From an uncultured Nitrospirota bacterium (lineage in GTDB: Bacteria; Nitrospinota; Nitrospinia; SZUA-224): 5,875 nucleotides of DNA. Made by a program: the position numbers and the translations under genes. Shown piece by piece: positions 1 to 5,813 of this stretch. Location: positions 1 through 5,875 of the forward strand of contig CAJVYE010000081.1 in the NCBI GenBank assembly GCA_913009285.1, written 5' to 3'. Under the pieces are notes generated by a model. That model ran no database searches. It had not been told where the DNA came from and saw only the letters and a list, made by a program, of their open reading frames with translations. The first letter of the stretch is position 1. Each line of letters starts with the position of its first letter.

Positions 1-35
1 TTGTATCTACTCTCTATTTATTCTTTTTTTTTTTT
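1..35. other. Non-biological leader: noise plus poly-T
   Basis: This stretch is T-rich low-complexity sequence ending in twelve consecutive T (24-35), directly against the P5 adapter at 36. Illumina flow-cell P5 oligos carry a short poly-T spacer 5' of the P5 sequence, so the T run is best explained as read-through into that spacer or base-calling beyond the end of the fragment. The first 23 bases match nothing I recognise and are probably low-quality read tail. It should be trimmed with the adapter. Confidence 0.8.
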
Positions 36-93
36 AATGATACGGCGACCACCGAGATCTACACTCTTTCCCTACACGACGCTCTTCCGATCT
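36..93 (+). other. Illumina P5 / TruSeq Read 1 adapter (artefact)
   Basis: The 58 bases match, as I remember it, the complete Illumina universal adapter: the P5 part starts AATGATACGGCGACCACC at 36 and the Read-1 primer part ends GCTCTTCCGATCT at 93. It is a library-construction sequence, not genomic. Every reading frame crossing it is chimeric: the minus-strand gene to its right gains six false residues (DRKSVV) and a false stop from it. Confidence 0.98.
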
Positions 94-1013
94 AAAAGTT
101 TTGCATCCATAGAGACAAACAATCTGGGGAATATTCTTCTTTTAATACCGACCGATTTCATTTTCTTCGATATCTCATTTAAACGAGTCTCGCAGTAATG
201 ATTCATAATATCCTTTATCATAGGATACTTATCAATATATCTTTCAAGATCAGATTTCTTAAGCTCTAACACTTCAGATTCCTCTAAGGTCATAACCGAT
301 GCTATACGGGGTCTACCAGTCAGGAAAGATATCTCTCCAAAAAAATCATCCTCCTTTAAGGTACCTAGAACTATCTCCTGATTATTTATATCCTTAACAA
401 CTGCCTTTGCCTTCCCTGAACTTATAACATAAAATGAATCAGTGTGCTCCCCTTGTTTTATAATAGAGACTCCCTCTGGAAATTTGTGAAAAGTCATCCT
501 CTTCACAAGCTCGGAAAATTCAGAGGGGGTTAAACTGAAGAATACCGGGAATGAAGAACGTACCTTCTCTGTATCCAGCCGAAAGACAGGTCTATTCTTA
601 ACCGTAGCTCCCAATCCATGTTCGGCGCAGAATTCAGATAGATCTCTACGCAGATCATCAATCTGCTCTTTGGTCCTTTTTCTATCATCTAATCCATGCC
701 TGGCATAAAGCTCGGATAATTTTTTGTATACACCCTCTTTTGAGGGATCGAGACTTACAATAGTCTTATTTATGGCAATGGCCTTCGTTAAAAAACCGTT
801 ATTAGCCAGGACATTGGATACATATACATATTCCTCTATAGCTGTTTCAATTGCCCCTTCCCTGACATATAGATCACCTAATCTTATCCTGAGCTTCAGA
901 TTCTTAGGCTCTAACTCTATAAGCTTCTTTAGTTCTATGATAGCCTTATCCCAATAGCTCCACCTGCAATACTTTTCAAAATTTTCCTGGATCTGTATTC
1001 TATTCTTGTCCAT
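94..1013 (-). CDS. TPR / cyclic-nucleotide-binding protein, probable PilZ C-terminus, 3' end missing
   Basis: This is probably a cytoplasmic signal receptor; about 306 residues are authentic before the contig end. Residues 15-105 form two to three TPR-like helical repeats (for example WDKAIIELKKLIELEPKN at 21-38), usually protein-interaction surfaces. Residues about 155-280 form a cyclic-nucleotide-binding domain with an intact phosphate-binding cassette, FGEISFLTGRPRIASV at 225-240; E227 and R236 are the residues expected to hold the ribose and the cyclic phosphate. There is no helix-turn-helix, so it is not a CRP-type regulator as far as it can be read. The last residues, KRRIFPRLFVSMDAKL (291-306), resemble the N-terminus of a PilZ domain, with the c-di-GMP-binding RxxxR motif at R293-R297. 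The rest of PilZ would lie beyond the contig. The start is the ATG at 1013-1011; its Shine-Dalgarno is weak (AGG, six bases upstream). It is transcribed away from trxB. The cNMP domain is confident, TPR good, PilZ moderate. Confidence 0.9.
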
Positions 1014-1067
1014 GTATAGCCTATTTGAAGTTAACAGCTAATAATAATAATTAAAGATATACATAAT

Positions 1068-1095
1068 AATATAATATATAACTCTCTAATGTCAA
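1068..1095 (-). promoter_or_regulatory. Candidate sigma70 promoter for the cyclic-nucleotide-binding gene
   Basis: On the minus strand a perfect -35 hexamer TTGACA (1095-1090) is followed after 16 bases by TATATT (1073-1068, five of six to TATAAT). Transcription would begin near 1061, giving a leader of about 48 bases before the ATG at 1013. The surroundings are so A/T-rich that -10-like hexamers are common, but the perfect -35 with correct spacing and orientation makes this the best promoter in the window. Confidence 0.55.
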
Positions 1096-1110
1096 GATGT
1101 ATAACTCTCT
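1077..1110. repeat. 11-bp direct repeat flanking a -35 box
   Basis: TATAACTCTCT occurs at 1077-1087 and again at 1100-1110, 23 bases apart start to start, or about two helical turns. The candidate -35 box of the minus-strand promoter (1090-1095) lies exactly between the two copies and the upstream edge of its spacer overlaps the first. Two half-sites on the same DNA face around a -35 box would fit a regulator operator, but with only two copies in AT-rich DNA it may be chance. Confidence 0.4.
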
Positions 1111-1137
1111 TCTTCAGGTATCCGTCAAAGCCAAACT

Positions 1138-1209
1138 TAACATGTTGATTGATTAGACTTTGACTAACATTCAAGACATTTAATTTTTCTCTGTAAAATC
1201 AATATGTTA
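1138..1209. repeat. Inverted repeat, 13-bp arms with a long loop
   Basis: Arm 1138-1150 pairs with arm 1197-1209: all positions are complementary except one, g1144 opposite t1203, which would be a G-U pair in plus-strand RNA. The loop is 46 bases. There is no U-tract directly after the second arm and the stem is A/T-rich, so it does not look like a terminator. It could be a structured leader or small RNA, a regulator site pair, or chance in biased DNA. Confidence 0.35.
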
Positions 1210-1276
1210 CATCAACAATGACGTGACCCTACCCTCTTCTTCTGCAATATAATTATGATTATTCATACAGTACCAA

Positions 1277-1288
1277 AAAATCGATTTT
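1277..1288. repeat. 12-bp perfect palindrome
   Basis: AAAATCGATTTT is a perfect palindrome centred between 1282 and 1283. It lies about 170 bases upstream of the trxB start and about 80-95 bases upstream of the sigma54-like element at 1370. That distance fits an activator or operator site, but no specific regulator is recognised. Confidence 0.35.
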
Positions 1289-1315
1289 ATGTCAAACATG
1301 CTTGTTCAAAATGTG

Positions 1316-1344
1316 TTGTTTTTATTTGTTAATGATGATATTAT
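1316..1344 (+). promoter_or_regulatory. Candidate sigma70 promoter for trxB
   Basis: TTGTTT (1316-1321, three of six to the -35 consensus) is followed after 17 bases by TATTAT (1339-1344, five of six to the -10 consensus). Transcription would begin near 1351, giving a leader of about 105 bases to trxB. The weak -35 and the A/T-rich setting keep confidence low. Confidence 0.3.
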
Positions 1345-1369
1345 AACTAAATTATAACACATTTAATTA

Positions 1370-1385
1370 TGGCATAATTATAGCA
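1370..1385 (+). promoter_or_regulatory. Sigma54-like -24/-12 element upstream of trxB
   Basis: TGGCATAATTATAGCA matches the sigma54 layout TGGCAC-N5-TTGCA. The invariant GG (1371-1372) and GC (1383-1384) are at exactly the required 12-base offset, with five of six bases of the -24 box and four of five of the -12 box matching. A start would fall near 1396, about 60 bases before trxB. No activator gene is visible here, so this is only a candidate. Confidence 0.3.
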
Positions 1386-1442
1386 TATATAGTATATTTA
1401 CACAAGATTATATAAGACAAAAATACTCGTGTGTAGGAAGAA

Positions 1443-1449
1443 AGAGGAG
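1443..1449 (+). promoter_or_regulatory. Ribosome binding site of trxB
   Basis: AGAGGAG ends seven bases before the ATG at 1457. It is a strong, well-spaced Shine-Dalgarno sequence that fixes this start. Confidence 0.85.
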
Positions 1450-1456
1450 AAAAATA

Positions 1457-2383
1457 ATGGTGCGGAATATTATTATTATTGGATCCGGGCCTGCTGGACT
1501 GACAGCTGCTATCTATGCATCCAGGGCCTATCTGAAACCATTAGTGATAGAAGGCCCTCAGCCAGGGGGACAGTTGACTATTACTACTGATGTAGAAAAT
1601 TATCCGGGCTTCCCTGATGGTATCATGGGACCACAACTTATAATGGATATGAAGAGGCAGGCGGAACGTCTTGGCACTGAATTTGTAATGGGGAATGTGA
1701 CATCTGTGAATTTGTCAAAGAGACCTTTTGTAATCTCTGTTGAGGAGAATGACAAAAGATACGAGGCAATGGCCTTGATAATTGCCTCAGGCGCCTCTGC
1801 CAGGCTTCTCGATCTTGAGTCAGAGAAAAAATTGATGGGGAAAGGGGTATCTGCTTGTGCAACGTGTGACGGATTTTTCTTCAAAGAGCAGGATGTCATG
1901 GTTGTAGGAGGAGGGGATACTGCACTGGAAGAGGCAATATTCTTGACCAGGTTTGCCAAAAAGGTGACTGTTATACACAGGAGGGATAAGTTAAGGGCTA
2001 CAAAGATACTACAGGATAAGGCATTTAAGAATGAAAAGATAGATTTCATCTGGAACTCAGTAGTAGAAGATATCCTTGGGGTAGAAGAGGAGAAGGTTAC
2101 AGGTATAAGGCTAAGAAATGTCAAGACATCACAGACCATTGAGAAGAGTTGTGACGGCGTTTTTATTGCTATCGGTCATTCACCAAATACGAAGCTGTTT
2201 AAGGGGCAAATAGAACTGGATGATAAGGGTTACATCATTACTATGAATGGCACGAAAACCAGTGTACCTGGGGTATTTGCAGCAGGGGATGTTCAGGATC
2301 ATCTGTATAAACAAGCTGTTACAGCAGCAGGGACAGGCTGTATGGCAGCCATAGATGCCGAGAGATTCCTGGAGGGGATATAA
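1457..2383 (+). CDS. trxB: Thioredoxin-disulfide reductase
   Basis: This cytoplasmic FAD flavoenzyme uses NADPH to reduce oxidised thioredoxin. At 308 residues it is close to the roughly 310-320 typical of the bacterial low-molecular-weight enzyme. All landmarks are present: the N-terminal FAD dinucleotide fold GSGPAG (9-14), the PGGQLT flavin contact (36-41), the redox-active pair C134-A-T-C137 followed by DG, the NADPH fold GGGDTALEEA (151-160), HRRDKLR (174-180) with the arginines that favour NADPH over NADH, and the C-terminal FAD motif GVFAAGDV (272-279). The start has an excellent Shine-Dalgarno, and residues from 2 align directly with the family N-terminus. The downstream hydrolase starts one base after its stop, so the two are almost certainly co-transcribed. 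No thioredoxin gene is in the window. Confidence 0.97.
   Translation: MVRNIIIIGSGPAGLTAAIYASRAYLKPLVIEGPQPGGQLTITTDVENYPGFPDGIMGPQLIMDMKRQAERLGTEFVMGNVTSVNLSKRPFVISVEENDKRYEAMALIIASGASARLLDLESEKKLMGKGVSACATCDGFFFKEQDVMVVGGGDTALEEAIFLTRFAKKVTVIHRRDKLRATKILQDKAFKNEKIDFIWNSVVEDILGVEEEKVTGIRLRNVKTSQTIEKSCDGVFIAIGHSPNTKLFKGQIELDDKGYIITMNGTKTSVPGVFAAGDVQDHLYKQAVTAAGTGCMAAIDAERFLEGI
2371..2375 (+). promoter_or_regulatory. Ribosome binding site deciding the hydrolase start
   Basis: GGAGG, within the last codons of trxB, lies nine bases before the ATG at 2385. It supports that start over an in-frame ATG at 2355, which would overlap trxB and add ten residues without family resemblance. Its position inside trxB suggests translational coupling. 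Confidence 0.75.
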
Positions 2384-2384
2384 G

Positions 2385-3215
2385 ATGAAGATAAAATTCT
2401 GGGGTGTAAGGGGGAGCATTCCGACTCCTGGATATTCAACCCTCAAGATCGGAGGTAATACCAGTTGTGTTGAGATAAGGGCCGGAGAAGAACTGATTAT
2501 TGTTGATGCTGGTAGTGGGCTTAGATTACTTGGAGAAAGTTTACTAAAGGAGACTCCTATTAAGGGGGTCTTTCTCTTCAGTCATTATCACTGGGACCAT
2601 ATTCAGGGTTTCCCTTTTTTTTCCCCTGCATATATTAAGGAAAATGAGTTTCAACTATTTGGTGGAAAGGGATTGAGTTATAGCCTTCAGAAGTCTCTCT
2701 ACGGACAGATGGATCATCCGAACTTCCCTATTGAACTTAAGGACATGGGATCTAGAATGGTATTTCACGAGTTCCTTGAGGGGGAGGAGATTAGAAAAGG
2801 TAAGGTAAGAATATCCAATACCTCTGTGAATCACCCCAGTAGTTCCCTCGCATATCGCATAGATCATGAAAATAAATCCTTTGTTTATAGTAGTGATACC
2901 GAGCATCTTTCTGATGGAATAGATCAAAAACTACTAAGGCTTGCAAATGGTGCTGATGTCATTGTATATGATGCTCAGTATACCTCTGAAGAGTATGAGG
3001 GAACTTATAACTGGGGGGGGCCAAGAAAAGGATGGGGGCATAGCACCATGATAGAGGGTGTTAGACTGGCAAAGGCAGCAGGTGTTAAGAAACTCGTTCT
3101 GTCTCATCACGATCCCTCGCGTGACGATAAGGCTATAGCAAGGATAGAGAAGGAAGCTCAAACGCTTTTCCCAAATTCAATAGCAGCTTACGAGGGATTA
3201 GAGATAAATATATAG
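2385..3215 (+). CDS. Metallo-beta-lactamase-fold hydrolase, possible cyclic phosphodiesterase
   Basis: This is a 276-residue cytoplasmic metallohydrolase with no signal peptide. The start MKIKFWGVRGSIPTPG and GGNTSCVEI (23-31) are typical of the branch related to PhnP-type cyclic phosphodiesterases (the COG1235-like group). The two-metal site looks complete: HYHWDH at 67-72 (H67, H69, D71, H72), H150 in VNHP, D171 in SSDTEH and H241 in LSHHDP; H219 in GHST is another likely active-site histidine. Members of this fold hydrolyse phosphodiesters including cyclic nucleotides, but also other substrates, so the family is secure and the substrate is not. It starts one base after trxB and ends 52 bases before an adenylate cyclase. 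That makes a cAMP-degrading role attractive but only an inference. An eight-G run at 3013-3020 (codons for WGG, 210-212) is a possible slippage or sequencing-error site, but the frame is intact through it. Confidence 0.9.
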   Translation: MKIKFWGVRGSIPTPGYSTLKIGGNTSCVEIRAGEELIIVDAGSGLRLLGESLLKETPIKGVFLFSHYHWDHIQGFPFFSPAYIKENEFQLFGGKGLSYSLQKSLYGQMDHPNFPIELKDMGSRMVFHEFLEGEEIRKGKVRISNTSVNHPSSSLAYRIDHENKSFVYSSDTEHLSDGIDQKLLRLANGADVIVYDAQYTSEEYEGTYNWGGPRKGWGHSTMIEGVRLAKAAGVKKLVLSHHDPSRDDKAIARIEKEAQTLFPNSIAAYEGLEINI

Positions 3216-3267
3216 TGTCTGAACGAAAGCTACCCATCTACTGCGTTTAAAGAGAGACTGTAAAGTA

Positions 3268-5277
3268 ATGGAACAAGAGATGATAAGGAACAAAAGGGCC
3301 TTCTATCTCTTTAATAAAAAGAGACTGGAGCGTGCATTAGAGATGCTCCCCAAAATGACCGGTCTTGTCTTTCAGATTATACCCTTTCTTATTCATACCA
3401 ATCATAAAGGTTTTCCTGGTTATGTCGATGACCCGGATACCCCCTGTGGAATAAATTACTTTGAGTGGTCGAATAATTTGCAGAGGATAACAAAAAAATT
3501 TTTTCCAGAAAAGAAGATCCTCTATAAGGGTGCGATAAAGCTCTTTCCGAATATTCCTTGTATCGAATCCCTGCTCCTGATGGGAAGTGTAGGTACTGTG
3601 GCACAAACCGAAAGATCAGATTTCGATTACTGGGTCTGTATAAATGAGAAAAAATTTTCTGATAAGAAAAAGAAATTGTTGAATGAAAAATTGAGGCTGA
3701 TAGAGAATTGGGGATCTTCCGAATATGAAATGGAGATCCACTTCTTCATCGCAGATATAAATATGGTCAGGAGGGATGATTTTGGAGAAAGTGACCGGGA
3801 GAGTGCCGGGTCTGCCCAAAAAAAATTGCTTAAAGAGGAATTTTACAGAACCCTTATCTTGATAGCCGGCAAGATACCCCTTTGGTGGATAACACCTATT
3901 GATATTTCAGATGAGGAATATTCTGAGTGTATTAATATTCTCAAAAAATCGGTTGAACTTGAGTATGATAACTTTATTGACCTCGGCAATATACGAGATC
4001 TATCCCCAAACGAATTCTTAGGGGCTACCCTCTGGCACAGGATCAAGGCAATGGACTCTCCTTATAAATCTACCCTGAAAATGGCACTGATAGAGAAATT
4101 CATGGATCAGGATGTAAAATCAGAACCTCTCTGTAGTCTCTTTAAAAAGAGAATGATAAAATCACCGGATAATAGCCAATCAATCGATCCATATACAATA
4201 ATGTTTGACACAATACTCGATTATTACCAAAAAAGAGGGGATATGGAGGTCCTTGATCTGCTAAGAAAGAGTTTTTATATAAAAACAGATATAAAAGTAA
4301 ACAGGTCTGATCGTTTTAGGAAGGATTTGACCTATAAAGAGAAGATCATGGTAGATTACGTTGAAAAGTGGGGATGGGATCAGGAAGTGCTTGAGGATCT
4401 GAATAGTTTCAAAGAATGGGACTTTGATAAGATCATATCCTTTGAAAAGAATATCCATAACTACATGGTACAGGTCTATAAAAACCTGGCTGACAAACTA
4501 AAAAAGGAATCAGATGGTGAGAATCTGATAAAAGATACAGATTTTCAGATGTTAGGGAGAAAATTATCCAGTTTTTATGCAAAGAAGCCGAATAAGGTTG
4601 AGTCACTAAAGAAGGCCTTCTGGGAAAGGTTGCCACAGGAGAGCCTGACATTCTTCTTTTCAGTTGATAACGGTAAAAGGGCTAATTGGCATTTATATAG
4701 GGGAAATTGTTCAAAGGATTTTATCTTAGCTTCCAAGGATCAACACCTTAAGAGTGCTACAAATATTCTTGAACTACTTATATGGACTGTTCACAACAGA
4801 CTATGCGATGAAAATACTACATTTTATCTGATACCCAACACAACACCTATTACACTTACGGATATTGAGATACTTATTAAGGATCTTATGGACTTTTTCC
4901 CGGCGCTAAGCACGGTCGATCTGAAGACATCCGACCTCCTCGTCCTTCCCAGAATAGTTAAATTATATCTGGTAATAAATTTCTCCGCCAAGAGGTGGTT
5001 GAATCAGATTAAAGAAATCACTATATTCCATACCACCACATGGGGAGAGCTGTTTTGTGAGACGTATAAGCACATGAAAGGGATTAAAAAGGCCATTAAA
5101 TATATCTCGAAGAATCCTCCAGAAGGTATCAATGATATCTCTAACTATTACAGGATATTTATCCCAAAGGGAGATTTCTCTAAGGACATCTTTTTGAATA
5201 TTAATAATCTGATAATGGAAAAACTCGGGAACTATATCCTTGATGAAGGTATCTATAATAATACCTACTTTGAATGA
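3268..5277 (+). CDS. cyaA: Class I adenylate cyclase (CyaA type), short C-terminus
   Basis: This cytoplasmic enzyme makes cAMP from ATP. The 669 residues align from memory with E. coli CyaA over most of its length. The nucleotidyltransferase-like core has MGSVGTVAQ (105-113) followed by SDFDYWVC (117-124), whose D118 and D120 match the metal-binding aspartates and W122 a conserved tryptophan. Further conserved blocks are RLIENWG (143-149), EEFYRTLILIAGK (190-202), LSPNEFLGATLW (245-256), MDSPYKSTLKMALIEKF (262-278), DPYTIMF (307-313) and EKWGWD (366-371). The E. coli protein is about 848 residues; this one stops naturally near the point corresponding to about E. coli 640, so it lacks the C-terminal region linked to glucose-PTS control. 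No frameshift is apparent. The start is uncertain: ATG 3268 has only AGAGAG about 12 bases upstream, and ATG 3280 is an alternative. Class I cyclases are best known from Gammaproteobacteria; the sequence does not otherwise look enterobacterial. It sits 52 bases after the hydrolase and overlaps the next gene. Confidence 0.93.
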   Translation: MEQEMIRNKRAFYLFNKKRLERALEMLPKMTGLVFQIIPFLIHTNHKGFPGYVDDPDTPCGINYFEWSNNLQRITKKFFPEKKILYKGAIKLFPNIPCIESLLLMGSVGTVAQTERSDFDYWVCINEKKFSDKKKKLLNEKLRLIENWGSSEYEMEIHFFIADINMVRRDDFGESDRESAGSAQKKLLKEEFYRTLILIAGKIPLWWITPIDISDEEYSECINILKKSVELEYDNFIDLGNIRDLSPNEFLGATLWHRIKAMDSPYKSTLKMALIEKFMDQDVKSEPLCSLFKKRMIKSPDNSQSIDPYTIMFDTILDYYQKRGDMEVLDLLRKSFYIKTDIKVNRSDRFRKDLTYKEKIMVDYVEKWGWDQEVLEDLNSFKEWDFDKIISFEKNIHNYMVQVYKNLADKLKKESDGENLIKDTDFQMLGRKLSSFYAKKPNKVESLKKAFWERLPQESLTFFFSVDNGKRANWHLYRGNCSKDFILASKDQHLKSATNILELLIWTVHNRLCDENTTFYLIPNTTPITLTDIEILIKDLMDFFPALSTVDLKTSDLLVLPRIVKLYLVINFSAKRWLNQIKEITIFHTTTWGELFCETYKHMKGIKKAIKYISKNPPEGINDISNYYRIFIPKGDFSKDIFLNINNLIMEKLGNYILDEGIYNNTYFE

Positions 5278-5813
5278 GAAGATCAATTTAGAAAAGACCC
5301 TCCCTCATCTTGAAAAGATGGAAGACAAAGAGATAATCATTGTAGATGGAGGGAGTACAGACAATACATCAAGGGTAGCAAAGCGATATGCGGATAAGCT
5401 TCTTTTATCATGTCAGGATAGGGGGATACAGATGAATACCGCTGCCCAGATGGCTGAGGGTGACATGCTCCTTTTCCTGCATGCCGATTCAAAACCCTCT
5501 ACAGATGGATATAATAAATTACTCGAGGCCTCAGAGGTGAGGAGTATTGTGGGTGGTTCCTTCTACCTTGCAATAGATTCTAAACGATTTCTACTTAAGT
5601 TTATCTCCCTTGCAGCCAATCTCAGATCCAAATTCTTCAGGATAGCCTACGGAGACCAGGGGATCTTTGTAAGGCGCGAAATCTTCGCTAAGATAGGAGG
5701 ATTTAATAATCTCCCTTTATTCGAGGATATAGACCTCTTCAGACGATTAAAGATGGAAGGGGAGGTGATCTTCATTAAAAGGATTCTAACCTCTGCACGA
5801 AGATGGGATGGAG
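5243..5813 (+). CDS. Family 2 glycosyltransferase, rSAM/selenodomain-associated type, 3' end missing
   Basis: This GT-A fold transferase uses an activated sugar; acceptor and sugar are unknown. It shows the family 2 start MKVSIIIPTLNE (1-12), nucleotide-binding DGGSTD (35-40), a DxD-like metal site in FLHADS (78-83), GDQGIFVRR (137-145) and the acidic catalytic pair ED at 161-162. The combination of QMNTAA (63-68), HAD, ANLRSKFF (125-132), GDQGIF and TSARRW (183-188) is characteristic of the TIGR04283-type subfamily, often encoded near radical-SAM and selenodomain proteins. I recall the family as about 220 residues, so some 30-40 are missing; authentic sequence ends at G190 and the following residues are adapter-coded. 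The start is the ATG at 5243, 35 bases inside cyaA in another frame, with only GGGA (5227-5230) as a weak Shine-Dalgarno; an adjacent TTG at 5240 is less likely. The overlap suggests co-transcription with cyaA, without proving a shared function. Confidence 0.88.

Larger units (their letters stand above)
1014..1456. other. Divergent intergenic region, AT-rich
   Basis: These 443 bases separate the divergent starts of the cyclic-nucleotide-binding gene and trxB. They are strikingly A/T-rich and contain no ORF with convincing coding character. They hold candidate promoters in both directions, an 11-bp direct repeat, a long-looped inverted repeat and a 12-bp palindrome, each listed separately. I saw no riboswitch fold I recognise, no tRNA and no terminator, as expected between divergent genes. 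The length exceeds what two simple promoters need, so regulation or an unrecognised small RNA is possible. Confidence 0.75.

Noticed and set aside
1..198. Open frame over the left end that includes MIRRPPRSTLFPYTTLFRS
   Set aside because: This peptide is the translation of the P5/Read-1 adapter, a well-known spurious database protein, fused to antisense of the first gene.
94..1013. CRP/FNR-type transcription factor
   Set aside because: The cyclic-nucleotide domain is preceded by TPR repeats and followed by a PilZ-like start; no helix-turn-helix is seen.
1600..2139. 179-codon minus-strand frame inside trxB
   Set aside because: It is a shadow of trxB: low-complexity, Ser-rich, with no domain resemblance, while the plus frame has every thioredoxin reductase motif.
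2355..2384. Upstream ATG for the hydrolase at 2355
   Set aside because: It would overlap trxB and add ten residues unlike the family; the ATG at 2385 has a well-spaced GGAGG and begins exactly at the conserved MKIKFWGVRGS.
2385..3215. Naming the hydrolase phnP or cpdP
   Set aside because: The metal-binding residues are shared by many metallo-beta-lactamase-fold enzymes; there are no phosphonate genes nearby and no sequence feature proves cAMP as substrate.
3216..3267. Terminator or separate promoter between the hydrolase and cyaA
   Set aside because: The 52 bases contain no GC-rich hairpin with a T-tract and no convincing -35/-10 pair, so read-through is more likely.
94..5813. Truncation of the two outer genes as pseudogene formation
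   Set aside because: Both breaks fall exactly at adapter junctions, so they are assembly ends.
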